Assembly: GCF_020616335.1 (NCBI RefSeq)
Contig: NZ_CP085051.1
Coordinates: 930,001 to 994,000, forward strand
Length of the DNA: 64,000 nucleotides
Direction: 5' to 3'
Origin: Corynebacterium uberis
GTDB taxonomy: Bacteria; Actinomycetota; Actinomycetes; Mycobacteriales; Mycobacteriaceae
The notes beneath the pieces were generated by a model, which searched no databases, was not told the DNA's origin, and worked only from the letters and a program-made list of their open reading frames with translations. Position numbers and translations under genes: made by a program. Each line of letters starts with the position of its first letter. Position 1 is the first letter of the stretch. Shown one piece after another: positions 7,459 through 17,700 of the stretch.

Positions 7459-8980
7459 GCTGATTAACCTCTGCGCAATGGTGGCCATTGCGGCAAGTGC
7501 GTGCCTATCCGCGTGCGCGCCGCACGCCGTGGTCTCGGAGGAAAAGGAGCGCGCGGCCGAGACGATCTCTGCACTGCGCGATGCCGATACGGGTTTGATA
7601 AAAGACCCCCGATCCACCCACGACCGCACAACAAGTATCCCTGATACGTACTATTTGCGGGAATCTGCGCACAAGCTTGATATTGCGGTGGCCCCGCTCA
7701 GCGGCACAACGCCGGCGCCTACCAACGACGTTGAAGCCATCTACCTTGCTTTGTTGGGGGAAAAGACTCAGCCGGACGTTGTCCGCGCGGTCTCTAACCC
7801 AGCACTCGCGCCGGCAGACAAGGCAGGACTGGGGTTTACTGCCCTCGACGCGCTGAAGAGCGACCCGGCCGATAAGGGCAAGCGCCACCAGGTTGTTGAT
7901 GTGCTCAACGCGGACCCGGCAGTCGGTGAAGCCGTGTGCGCCAGCTATGACCTTTGGGAGCGCTGGACGCAGCACGAAGGCGAAGGCGTGCGCGTCCCGT
8001 GTTCCTCACCGAAACCCGGGCCGACACCCGGGCCGACACCAGATGATGACGATCATGGTTTGCTTGAAGCCCGCGGTGAGATCCTGGTGGAAACGCAACC
8101 CACTGCTCAGACAATCCGGACTGTGCAGCAGGCCTGCACCCGGGTGGTCAACGATCCTGAATCCATCTCTGGCCTGGCCACCTGGGTGCTATCTGACATC
8201 GCGCTGCACGACAATCTTGGCGCGGACTGTCTGGCGGGGGTCAAACAGCGAATCACCTCCCACCTCAAGGACGATGGCTGGGGCTTCGCGCCAGGGCGCA
8301 TCCTGCCGCGGCTGGATGCGACGGAAGCGGCGTACCGGCTGGTGGGCGACGTTTTCGGCGAAGAAGATGACGCGCGCGCCGAGGAGACGATTCGCCACAT
8401 GGTGGAGTCGCCAGACTGGGTCCCCGGCGGGCCCGAGGCCGCGTCAGCGAGCGTGGTGCTCTTTGAAATGGGCCGGTTGCGGGATGAAGATAAGGCACGT
8501 TTCTGCGAGGCACTTGGCTCCGCTGCGCGCACGATCTCGCTGAGCAACCTCACCGACCTTCAGGTATTAGCCGCAGGTGAGACCGTGGGCTGCACGCTGC
8601 CGCCAGCGCACCTGAAGTTCTGGACGCCCAGCGACGATGCCTCCCTGCACGCCGCGCTAGCCGTGGTCGCGCACGCCAACCTCTTTGGCAACCAGGAGGA
8701 AATCAAGGACACGTGGGGCGATCTAGCGGGCCAGACGCTCGCACGATACAGCCACTACACCGGCCCGGCGATGCTGATGGCGCAGGCCCTCCACGCCGCG
8801 CACGTCACCGGTGCTCCTGATGAGATCGACCGCGAGGACATCGGGCGCAGCATATACCAAGACGGCTGTGCGGACCCCGCGTACGGTGCGGACCTGATCA
8901 GGGATGGCAAGCCGAGCGGGGAGTCCTGCAGCCTTAACGTCGCCTACGAACTGCGGATGGCGGGGTATGTGCCATGGTGA
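7445..8980 (+). CDS. Large lipoprotein with alpha/alpha-toroid (prenyltransferase/cyclase-like) repeats
   Basis: A 511-aa protein. The signal peptide ends in the lipobox LSAC (Cys24), so it should be anchored on the outer face of the membrane. Two halves flank a Pro/Gly/Asp linker at about residue 190 (PGPTPGPTPDDDDHG). Each half has helical repeats resembling alpha/alpha toroids: ALRDADTGLIKDP with DTYYLRESAHKL in the first, KDDGWGFAPGRI with DATEAAYRLVGDVFGE in the second. Catalytic residues of prenyltransferases or terpene cyclases are not evident, so a binding or scaffold role is more likely. The ATPase gene overlaps its end by 7 nt, placing it in one operon with the exporter-like pair. 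Exact function unknown. Confidence 0.8.
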   Translation: MPRTKLINLCAMVAIAASACLSACAPHAVVSEEKERAAETISALRDADTGLIKDPRSTHDRTTSIPDTYYLRESAHKLDIAVAPLSGTTPAPTNDVEAIYLALLGEKTQPDVVRAVSNPALAPADKAGLGFTALDALKSDPADKGKRHQVVDVLNADPAVGEAVCASYDLWERWTQHEGEGVRVPCSSPKPGPTPGPTPDDDDHGLLEARGEILVETQPTAQTIRTVQQACTRVVNDPESISGLATWVLSDIALHDNLGADCLAGVKQRITSHLKDDGWGFAPGRILPRLDATEAAYRLVGDVFGEEDDARAEETIRHMVESPDWVPGGPEAASASVVLFEMGRLRDEDKARFCEALGSAARTISLSNLTDLQVLAAGETVGCTLPPAHLKFWTPSDDASLHAALAVVAHANLFGNQEEIKDTWGDLAGQTLARYSHYTGPAMLMAQALHAAHVTGAPDEIDREDIGRSIYQDGCADPAYGADLIRDGKPSGESCSLNVAYELRMAGYVPW

Positions 8981-9603
8981 ATCAGTTGACCCTTGAAGGG
9001 CTGGAAATTGAGCTGAATGACGGCCGGGCGCGGACGACGGTTCGGGTGGCCGATTCAGCGGCCGAAGCCGGTGTGCTCACAGTGGTTGCGGGCCCGTCCG
9101 GGGCAGGAAAGACCACCGCCCTCGCGCACGCGGCGGGGCTCCTGCCAGCACGCCGGGGCCACGCGACGTACCACTGTGAGGGGGATGGCTTAAGCCCCGC
9201 AGCAGCCTCCGCGCGCGGGCTGATCGCCATTGCCTTCCAAAGCCCTCATCTGCTTGGACAATTAACCGTTGAGCAGAACCTTGTGATGTTCGGCGATAGG
9301 GAGATCGCCCAGTCCTATCTTGAGATGGCAGGAATCGGGTATACCGCACAGCGGCCGGCCGCAACGCTGTCTGGAGGCGAGGCGCAGCGGGTCGCCGTCG
9401 TGCGGGCGCTAGCTAGCCGCCCGGAGATCGTGATCGCCGATGAGCCGTTTGCCAACCTTGATCCGGAATCCGCGGCGGCCATCGGGGCGATGTTCGATGC
9501 GTTTCTGGACGGCGGTGGACTGGTGCTCATGGCGTCCCACCAGGAGATTCCCATGACCCATCCGCCCCAAGAGATTCCAGTGAAGTCGGAGGTGACCCGA
9601 TGA
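8974..9603 (+). CDS. ABC transporter ATPase (LolD/MacB-like)
   Basis: A 209-aa nucleotide-binding subunit with Walker A GPSGAGKTT, Q-loop IAFQSPHL, signature LSGGEAQRVAVVRAL, Walker B IVIADEPFANLD and switch histidine in MASHQE. All are intact, so it should hydrolyse ATP. The size and sequence fit the LolD/MacB/FtsE group, which pairs with FtsX-type permeases. It overlaps the lipoprotein gene by 7 nt and the permease gene by 4 nt (ATGA), so the three are co-translated. The group is used for lipoprotein release, peptide export or mechanical signalling across the membrane rather than nutrient uptake. Confidence 0.92.
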   Translation: MVNQLTLEGLEIELNDGRARTTVRVADSAAEAGVLTVVAGPSGAGKTTALAHAAGLLPARRGHATYHCEGDGLSPAAASARGLIAIAFQSPHLLGQLTVEQNLVMFGDREIAQSYLEMAGIGYTAQRPAATLSGGEAQRVAVVRALASRPEIVIADEPFANLDPESAAAIGAMFDAFLDGGGLVLMASHQEIPMTHPPQEIPVKSEVTR

Positions 9604-10811
9604 AGATTGCAGCGGTGTGGTGGCTTTTTGTTTCTGGAATCCGCAAGGAGTACACCCGTAGCATCGTTCTGGCGGTAGTCCTTGCGTGTTTTGCTTTGGT
9701 GTTGGGGGCGTTCGTGGCGCCAACCGGGAGCGTGGCAGCGAAAGGTCTACAGGGCAACGATGCGGTTAGCACGCTGGTGATCACCCCAGCAGTTGGACCG
9801 AATGCGCAGCCGTTCAACGCGCAGACAGAAGAAGCGGTGCGGGCTGACGCCCGCCTCGACTCGGCGACCCCGCAGTTCACGGTGGGTCTGGTTCCCAATG
9901 ACGAGCGCCTGAAGAGCGAGGGCGTTGACTCTATCCTCTGGGCAAAAACGGTGGTGCCTGGGGCGCATCCGGATTGGGAGTCAGGAGACGAGCAGCTTGG
10001 TGCAGCAGAGATCGCGGTACCTGCCGATTTCGGGGGCGTCGATTTTCGCGCACTGCTCGGCGACGACGCGGTATTCCGCTACCAGGAGCGCTTGGAGGGC
10101 AGCCGCGTGCGGGGAGCCGATGCCACGCTGAAGGTCAGCCGCATCTTTGGCACGGATCAGCCCAATAATGATGGCCCTGACGTCGCGTATATCAACGCCG
10201 ACGATGCCCGGAGGCTCAAGGCAGCCGAGCAGGGCGTCCCACCAGACCAGGCCGTGCCGGAGAAGATCTTTGCCCATGTCGCCCCAGAGGCCGATCTGGC
10301 GGAGGTGCAGAAGGACTGGCAGGACCGCGGCTATCAGGTGACCAGTCTTGCCCAGGTGGTTCGTATGATGGATCCCATCGTGGGGGCCGCGAAGAACCTG
10401 TCGGTGGTGCTCAATGTTGTGGTCGCGGTGGTGCTCTTTGTGCTGGCATTCACGCTGGGCGCGGTGATTTGTTCGAGTCGGCGCACGTTCTTTGGCATCG
10501 CAAAATCCTTCGGCGATAGCTCGGGCAAGATTGCGGCCTACATCTTCCTCGAGTCCGCGTGCGTCGCAGGGGTGGTGGCCGTGGCCGCCGTGGTGCTTGC
10601 CATGGTCGTCGTGGGCGTGGCCGCGCTTGTCGATGCAACGGTCGGCTTGCCGCACGCGCTGAGCGGGGCCTGGTCTCTTCCGGCCCTTCTTGCCACGCCA
10701 ACGGTCGCGGTGGTGGTGGGCAGCTGTGCGGCTATTCCCTTCCTGGCCGTACTTCGCGCCTGGAGCACAGTGTCGCGCTCAGATCCGCTGGAGCTGCTGC
10801 GCGAGGAGTAG
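9600..10811 (+). CDS. FtsX-type ABC permease
   Basis: A 403-aa protein with one membrane helix near the N-terminus (SIVLAVVLACFALVLGAFVA, about residues 20-40) and a large extracytoplasmic domain (about 45-255). Three more helices follow, around 262-285, 313-343 and 358-385. It ends in SRSDPLELLREE, the conserved tail of MacB/LolC-like permeases. This 1+3 topology is that of type VII (mechanotransmission) ABC systems. It forms a complex with the ATPase just upstream (4-nt overlap). The outer domain and the outward-facing lipoprotein are likely partners. A 13-bp hairpin follows the stop, so the operon ends here. Confidence 0.9.
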   Translation: MKIAAVWWLFVSGIRKEYTRSIVLAVVLACFALVLGAFVAPTGSVAAKGLQGNDAVSTLVITPAVGPNAQPFNAQTEEAVRADARLDSATPQFTVGLVPNDERLKSEGVDSILWAKTVVPGAHPDWESGDEQLGAAEIAVPADFGGVDFRALLGDDAVFRYQERLEGSRVRGADATLKVSRIFGTDQPNNDGPDVAYINADDARRLKAAEQGVPPDQAVPEKIFAHVAPEADLAEVQKDWQDRGYQVTSLAQVVRMMDPIVGAAKNLSVVLNVVVAVVLFVLAFTLGAVICSSRRTFFGIAKSFGDSSGKIAAYIFLESACVAGVVAVAAVVLAMVVVGVAALVDATVGLPHALSGAWSLPALLATPTVAVVVGSCAAIPFLAVLRAWSTVSRSDPLELLREE

Positions 10812-10836
10812 CGCGCGGATAACCTTGAAAAACACC

Positions 10837-10871
10837 AGTGCCCCGGCCGAAAGATGATCGGCCGGGGCACT
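10837..10871. terminator. Bidirectional hairpin terminator between the ABC permease gene and odhA
   Basis: AGTGCCCCGGCCG (10837-10849) pairs perfectly with CGGCCGGGGCACT (10859-10871) over a 9-nt loop, between converging genes. On the minus strand it lies just after the odhA stop. Confidence 0.85.
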
Positions 10872-10884
10872 GCATGTGCCTAGA

Positions 10885-13800
10885 TTAGTCGGCGAAGGCT
10901 TCGTCGATCAGCGCGGCTTCCTCAGCCTGGTGCACCTTGGCAATACCGGTGGCGGTAGAGGCCTGGGCGCGGCGCGAGACGCGGCGCAGCGGCAGCAGGT
11001 CGTCCACCAGCTCCGGCAGGTGCTCGTGCAGGAACGGCCACGGGCCCTGGTTGGCGGGCTCGTCTTGGCAGAAGACGATCTCCTTGGCGTTGGGGTAGGC
11101 CTTGAAGGCTTCGGCCAGGCGCTTGAACGGCACCGGGTGGAGCATCTCCAGGCGCACGATGGCAATGTCTTCGCGCTTGTCCTTGGCGCGGCGCTTTTCC
11201 AGCTCGTAGTAGAGCTTGCCGGAGACCAGCAGGATCCGGGTGACCTTGTCTACGTCGCCGGTGACGGTGCCGTCGGCGGCAATCAGGCGCGGGTCATTGA
11301 TCACCGAGCGGAAGCGCTTGGTGGTGGTGAAGTCCTCCGGCGCGGAGACCGCAGCCTTGTTGCGCAGCATGGACTTGGGGCTAAAGACGATGAGCGGGCG
11401 GCGCATCTGTCCCAGTGCCTGCCGGCGCAGCAGGTGGAAGTAGTTCGCCGGGGTGGACGGCTGGGCGATGGTCATGGACCCTTCCGCGGCGAGCTGCAAG
11501 AAACGCTCGATGCGGGCAGAGGAGTGGTCCGGGCCCTGGCCCTCGTAGCCGTGGGGCAGCAGCAGGATCACGGAGGAGAGCTGGCCCCACTTGGCCTCGC
11601 CGGAGGAGACGTACTCATCGATGATGGTCTGCGCGCCGTTGGCAAAGTCGCCGAACTGCGCCTCCCAGGCCACCACGGCGTCCGGGTTGCCCACGGAGTA
11701 GCCGTATTCGAAGCCCATGCCGGCGTATTCGGTCAGCGCCGAGTTGTACACCAGGAACTTGCCGCCGTTGCCCTTGGAGGCGGCCAGTTCGCCCAGCGGG
11801 TTCCACTCCGCGCCCGTCTCCGGGTCAAAGATGATGGCGTGGCGCTGGGTGAAGGTGCCGCGGCGGGAATCCTCACCGGCCAGGCGGACGGTCTTGCCGG
11901 CGTTGGCCAGGGAGGACAGGGCGATCAGTTCGCCCCAGGCCCAGTCGATTCCGCCGGCGGTGACGGACTCGCCGCGCTTCTTGGCCACCGGCTTGACGCG
12001 GCGGTGGAACTCCCAGCCTTCCTTGGGAGTGGAGTAGGCGTGGCCGATTTCCAGCAGCTCCTCGCGGGAGATGTTGGTGTCCAGCCCCTGGGTCAGCTCC
12101 TGGGAGGAGGTGATTCCGGCCTGCGGCTCCGCAGCCTTCTTCTCTGTCTCCTTGACCTCGTTGAATACGGATTCCATCTGGTCGTGGAAGTCCCGGGCGG
12201 CGGCCTCTGCCTCATTTTCGTTGAGGTCGCCGCGGCCGATGAGGTCTTCGGTGTATTGGGCGCGCACGGAGGGACGGTTGTCAATCTGCTCGTACATCTG
12301 CGGCTGCGTCATCGAGGGATCGTCGGCCTCGTTGTGGCCGCGGCGACGGTAGCAGATCATGTCGATGAAGACGTCCTTGCCAAAGATGCGCCGGTATTCC
12401 GTGGCCAGGTTGGCCACCCACACCACGGCCTCCGGGTCGTCGCCGTTGACGTGGAAGACGGGGCAGCCGTAGGCCTTGGCCAGGTCGGTGGCGTAGTAGG
12501 AGGAGCGTCCGGAGTCCGGGGTGGTGGTAAACCCAATTTGGTTGTTGACCACGATGTGGACGGTGCCGCCGACGGTGTAGCCGCGCAGCTGGGCCAGGTT
12601 GAGGGTTTCTTGGACAATGCCCAGGCCGGCGAAGGAGGCATCGCCGTGGAGCATCAGCGGCATGACGGAGTAGCCGTCGTGGCCCTTGTCCAGCAGGTCC
12701 TGCTTGGCGCGTGCCAGGCCCACCATCACCGGGTCGACGGCTTCGAGGTGGGAGGGGTTGGCGGTCAGCGTGACCTTGATTTCGCCGTCGCCGAACATTT
12801 GCAGGTGTTCGCCTTCAGCACCCAGGTGGTACTTCACGTCGCCGGACCCGCCGGTCTGGCCGCCCTGCATGGTGCCTTCGAACTCGTGGAAGATCTGCGC
12901 CAGCGGCTTGCCCACGATGTTAAACAGCACGTTGAGGCGCCCGCGGTGGGGCATGCCAATGACCACTTCGTCGAGGCCTTGCCCGGCGGCGGTGTCAATG
13001 GCGGCGTCCATGAGCGGGATGAGCGCCTCGGCGCCTTCCAGGGAGAAGCGCTTTTGGCCCACGTACTTGGTTTGCAGGAAGTTCTCAAAGGCCTCGGCGG
13101 CGTTGAGCTTTTGCAGGATGTACTTCTGCTCGGCGGTGGTGGGCTTGGGCATGCCGGCTTCCAGGCGGTCTTGGAGCCAGTTGCGCTCTTCCTTGTCCAG
13201 GATGTGGGTGTATTCGGAGCCCACCTTGAGGGTGTAGGCGGCGCGCAGGCGGGAGAGCACCTCGCGCAGCGTCATGGTTTCCTTGCCGCCGAAGCCGCCG
13301 ACGTTGAAGCGGCGGTCTAAGTCCCAGATGGTCAGTCCGTGGGTCTCAATGTTGAGGTCCCGGTGGTCGGGGACGGGCAGGCCGGGCTGGTGCCAGTTCA
13401 GCGGGTTGGTGTCTGCGATGAGGTGGCCGCGGGAGCGGTAGGCCTCAATGAGCTGCATGACGCGGGTGTTCTTGTCTACCCCCGTATTGGGGAGGTCCTG
13501 CGCCCACCGCATGGGGGCGTAGGGGATGCCCATGGCGGCGAAGATCTCATCGTAGAACTCGTCGTCGGTGAGCAGCCGCGACATCTCGCGCAAGAATTCG
13601 CCGGATTCGGCGCCCTGGATGATGCGGTGATCGTAGGTGGAGGTGATGGTCACCAGCTTGCCCACGCCGAGTTCGGCGAGGCGGTCGGTGGAGGCGCCGG
13701 CGAACTCGGCGGGGTAGTCCATGGCGCCGACGCCGATGATGGTGCCCTGGCCCTTGGTCAGGCGGGGCACCGAGTGGCGGGTGCCAATGCCGCCCGGGTT

Positions 13801-14655
13801 GGTCAGGGAGATGGTCACTCCCTGGAAGTCATCGAGGGTGAGCTTGCCGGAGCGCGAGCGGGCGACGATGTCCTCGTAGGCCTCGACGAAGGCGTCGAAG
13901 GTCAGCGTCTCGCATTCCTTAATCGCGGCGACGACCAGCGCGCGGGTGCCGTCCTTCTGGGGCAGGTCGATGGCCAGGCCGAGGTTAATGTGCTCCGGGG
14001 TGACAATCGAGGGCTTGCCATCGGCCAGTTCGTAGCGCACGTTCATGGCCGGGTGGATCTGGGTGGCCTTGACCATGGCCCAGCCGATGATGTGGGTAAA
14101 GGAGATCTTTCCGCCGTGGGTGCGCTTGAGGTGGTCATTGACCATCGCCCGGTTTTCAAACATGAGCCGCGCCGGCATGTCGCGCACGGTGGTGGCCGTG
14201 GGCAACTGGAGGGACTCCTCCATGTTCTTGGCTATCGCCTTGTATGTGCCGCGCAGCACCTTGGCGCCAGCTTCTGGTAGTTGCTGAACCTTCTCCAGGG
14301 GGGAATCCGGCTTCACGCGTTCTGGGATGGCCTTGCGGTTGGTCACCGGCTTGTCTCCTTGCCCGGCGGCTCCAGCGCCGGTGGTCAGGCTGGTAGTGGG
14401 CTGCGCGGCGGCGCGCGCCGGGGCGTCCGGTGCGGCGACGTCGCCTAAGGTGTCCGAGTCTGTCGAGCTATCCGAGCCAGCGTTAGTGGCCGGCGCGGTT
14501 GCGGGCGGGGCGTCCTGCGCGTTGGGTGCTGTTTGTGGAACGTCTTTGAACAGCTCGCGCCACTCCTTATCTACGGAGTTCGGGTCCTCACGCCACTGCT
14601 GGAACATCTCATCTACCAGCCACTGGTTCTGGCCGAAGTTGCTCACGCTGCTCAC
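10885..14655 (-). CDS. odhA: 2-oxoglutarate dehydrogenase E2-E1 fusion OdhA
   Basis: A protein of about 1256 aa. After an N-terminal segment ([19 protein letters not shown]) and a Pro/Ala linker comes an acyltransferase (E2-like) catalytic domain ([39 protein letters not shown]). Then comes the thiamine-diphosphate E1 part ([48 protein letters not shown]). It decarboxylates 2-oxoglutarate in the TCA cycle; in C. glutamicum it works in a mixed complex with AceE/AceF/Lpd and is inhibited by OdhI. No lipoyl or subunit-binding domain is present, as is normal for this group. GTG 14655 was chosen to match the known N-terminus ([12 protein letters not shown]). ATG 14673, with AAAGGA before it, is an alternative. 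Confidence 0.97.
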   Translation of the reverse strand: MSSVSNFGQNQWLVDEMFQQWREDPNSVDKEWRELFKDVPQTAPNAQDAPPATAPATNAGSDSSTDSDTLGDVAAPDAPARAAAQPTTSLTTGAGAAGQGDKPVTNRKAIPERVKPDSPLEKVQQLPEAGAKVLRGTYKAIAKNMEESLQLPTATTVRDMPARLMFENRAMVNDHLKRTHGGKISFTHIIGWAMVKATQIHPAMNVRYELADGKPSIVTPEHINLGLAIDLPQKDGTRALVVAAIKECETLTFDAFVEAYEDIVARSRSGKLTLDDFQGVTISLTNPGGIGTRHSVPRLTKGQGTIIGVGAMDYPAEFAGASTDRLAELGVGKLVTITSTYDHRIIQGAESGEFLREMSRLLTDDEFYDEIFAAMGIPYAPMRWAQDLPNTGVDKNTRVMQLIEAYRSRGHLIADTNPLNWHQPGLPVPDHRDLNIETHGLTIWDLDRRFNVGGFGGKETMTLREVLSRLRAAYTLKVGSEYTHILDKEERNWLQDRLEAGMPKPTTAEQKYILQKLNAAEAFENFLQTKYVGQKRFSLEGAEALIPLMDAAIDTAAGQGLDEVVIGMPHRGRLNVLFNIVGKPLAQIFHEFEGTMQGGQTGGSGDVKYHLGAEGEHLQMFGDGEIKVTLTANPSHLEAVDPVMVGLARAKQDLLDKGHDGYSVMPLMLHGDASFAGLGIVQETLNLAQLRGYTVGGTVHIVVNNQIGFTTTPDSGRSSYYATDLAKAYGCPVFHVNGDDPEAVVWVANLATEYRRIFGKDVFIDMICYRRRGHNEADDPSMTQPQMYEQIDNRPSVRAQYTEDLIGRGDLNENEAEAAARDFHDQMESVFNEVKETEKKAAEPQAGITSSQELTQGLDTNISREELLEIGHAYSTPKEGWEFHRRVKPVAKKRGESVTAGGIDWAWGELIALSSLANAGKTVRLAGEDSRRGTFTQRHAIIFDPETGAEWNPLGELAASKGNGGKFLVYNSALTEYAGMGFEYGYSVGNPDAVVAWEAQFGDFANGAQTIIDEYVSSGEAKWGQLSSVILLLPHGYEGQGPDHSSARIERFLQLAAEGSMTIAQPSTPANYFHLLRRQALGQMRRPLIVFSPKSMLRNKAAVSAPEDFTTTKRFRSVINDPRLIAADGTVTGDVDKVTRILLVSGKLYYELEKRRAKDKREDIAIVRLEMLHPVPFKRLAEAFKAYPNAKEIVFCQDEPANQGPWPFLHEHLPELVDDLLPLRRVSRRAQASTATGIAKVHQAEEAALIDEAFAD

Positions 14656-14794
14656 GGCAGGTACTCGCCTCATTTCCTTTACCTGGGGGTGCACTCGTTT
14701 ATTCAACTGTAGTAGCCGAAAGTACCCTTGCGTTCCGAACACTCTAGGCCACCGGCACCACATGTCCGAATTTCACCCCGAATGCGGGTGAACG

Positions 14795-17700
14795 TCATTG
14801 TGACTGCCACATCCGAGCGTACCGCCCCGACCGCGCAAGCAAGTCCATATGCGTTCCATCTTCGACGATTGCCCCGTCTTCGATGACCAAGATGCGATCA
14901 GCGCGCCGGGCGGTTTCCAGCCGATGCGCCACCACAACGCAGGTGCGCGCGTGCGCCAGGGTGCGCGAGGCCTGCAGTACTGCTGCTTCGGTGGTGGCGT
15001 CGAGCGCGGCGGTGGCTTCGTCGAGAAGCAGCACGGCGCCGCCGGCCAGCTGCGCCCGCGCGAGTGCAATGATCTGGCGCTGCCCGGCGGACAGGCCGCG
15101 GCCCCGCTCGCCAACCCGCGCATTCAAACCACCGGGAATCGCGGCGATGACATCTCGCGCCCCCAGCGCGGTCACCGCAGCCTCAATGTCCGCACGGCTG
15201 CTTATCGACGCCCCCGCGTACCCAATGTTGGCTGCCACCGTCCCGCGAAACAGGTAGCCCTCCTGCGGCACCTGGGCGATCGCGCGGCGCCACTGCCGCA
15301 GCGGAAACTCGCGAATATCCCGGTCCCCGGCGCACACCGCACCGGCGGTGGGATCGTAGAAGCGGGCCAGCAGCTTCAACAGCGTCGATTTTCCGGCCCC
15401 CGTGGCCCCCACCACCGCCACCGTGGTGCCGGGCGCGATCGAGACACTGAGATCCGCCACGGTGGTCGGGCTGTCCGGCGAATACGCAAAACTGACCTCC
15501 CGCAGCGCCACCTCCCCGCGGGCGGCCTGCTCCGCGCCGGGGCGATCACCGGTGTCTACCACCGTGGCGCGGGTGCGCAACAGCTCGGCGATGCGGCGCA
15601 GCCCCACGCTGGCCTGCTGCCAGGAATCAAAGATCTGGCCCAACTGCTGGACGGGGCCGTAGAGCAAGCCCAGGTACATGACAAAGGCCACCAGCACACC
15701 TGCCGAAAGCTCGCCAGCCGCCACCCGGTGCGCACCCACCCACAGCACGGCAGCAGCCGTGAACTGGGAGATGAAATGCACGCCCGGAAAATACAGGGCG
15801 ATAGCCGCGTAGGCGCGCCGCCGCAGCCGCAAATACCGCATCGACTCCGCCTCCAGGTGCGCTTGCGCAGCACCAGTTGCGCCATGCATCTGCGCGGTGC
15901 GCAACCCGGCGACCGCCTCCTGAAAATAGGCGTTCACGCCGCTGATCTGGGCGCGGGCGGCCCGATACGCCCGGGAGACCACCGCCCGAAACACCACCGT
16001 TGCCACCACGATCACCGGTACCGCGGCCACCGCCACCACCGCCAGCTGCCCATCCGTGGCAGCGAGCATGCCCACTACCCCCACAATCGTGGTCAAGGAC
16101 ACCACGGCCTGGGCCAGGGAGGTCTGCAAAAAGGAGGACAGGTTATCAATGTCCGTGGTCATGCGCGTCATGATCCGCCCGCCGGCGTGCGCCTCAAAAT
16201 AGTCCATGGACAGGCCCATCAGGTGGGCGAAGCTGCGCACCCGCAACCCGTAGAGCACCCGCTCCCCGGCGCGCGCCGTCACCACCGTCTGCGCCGTCTC
16301 CGCCAGCCAGGACACCGCCACCACCAGCACCCCGCACCCAGAAATCACTGCCAAGAGGCGGCCATTGTGCTGGGCAATACCGGAATCGATGGCCACCCGC
16401 ATCAGGTGGGGCAGGCACAGATCGGCGGCCACCCCTACCGCCAGCAGGCACACTACGCCCGCCAGTAGTCCGGCCACCGGGCGCAGCAGCCGCGCCAGCC
16501 GAAACGGCGCCCCGCCGGTGCTGGCAGGATCGGCGGCATCTAACTTCGGATCGCGCTCCGGGACGTAGCGCAACAGCCGGCCAGGGCCCTGCTGCGGCCA
16601 CAGATCGTGCTCCACCGCCCGCCCCGGCAACTCCAGCTCCGTGGCGCAAGCGCGCCGAGTGGAATCCCGATGCGCCACCGCCACCAGGGTCAGCCCAGGA
16701 AGACCCGCCCGGATTCGGGCAAAAACCCGCGCCTCCGTCGGCGTATCCAGGGCGCTGAGCGCGTCGTCAAGGACGAGCACCTTCGGGCGGGCCAGCAGTG
16801 CCCTAGCCAACGCGATGCGCTGGCGCTGCCCGCCCGACAGGGTCAGGCCTCTTTCCCCAACCACGGTGTCCAATCCGGCGGGAAGGGCAGCAACAAACTC
16901 ATCCGCGCAGGCCAGGTAGACCGCCTCATCGATTGCGGCGTCCGTGGCGCCAGTGGCCAGCGCGATATTCTCGCGCAGCGACCCGGAGTACAAGAAGGGC
17001 TCGTCAGGCACCACGGTGACTACCTCGCGCAGCTGCGCGCGGGACAGCTGCGCCACATCCACCGCGCCCTGGCTGCCTACCAGCCACACCGACCCCGCAT
17101 CGGGGGAGACAAATCCCCCCAGCACGTCACTGAGCACCGTCTTGCCCGAGCCCGCCGGGCCGACCACGGCCACCGAGGACCCCGGCGCAACAGCGGCGCT
17201 CACACCGGCAAAGACGCCATCGACGCCCACCTCGCGCAGCTCGACTCCCAGCGTCGGCGAGGCCAGCGTGGCCGCCGCCTGCGCACAGCGCGGGAGGTCG
17301 GCGACGTGCGGTTCCAGGCCCAGCACCTCACCCAGGCGTCCCAGACTGGTCAGCGCCACCTGGAGACGCACCAGCGAGCTCGACACGATCCGCGCCACCG
17401 AAGTCATGGAGCTTAAATAGAGCGAGAAGGCAAAAAACTCGCCGACGCTGAGCACCCCGGAGACCGCCAACCAGCCGCCCGCCCCAATTGTGCCCACCAA
17501 CGCCAACTGGGGCAGGTGCCCCAGGATCGGCTGGAGGCGCGCCTGCGTGCGGGCCAGCCGCACCTGCGCTGAATACAGCCGCCGCGCCAAGGCGTCGCAA
17601 CGGGCCACGGCGGCGTCTTCGCCGGCGAAGGCCTTGACCACCCTGACGCCAGAGACCGTCTCCTCGACATGGACGGCAAGGTCCGCGCCGGCCTGTTGGC

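Noticed and set aside
10876..13320. A long open frame on the plus strand opposite odhA (over 800 codons)
   Set aside because: It is a shadow of the high-GC odhA coding strand; its translation is Gly/Val/Leu-rich low complexity with no motif, while odhA is unmistakable.
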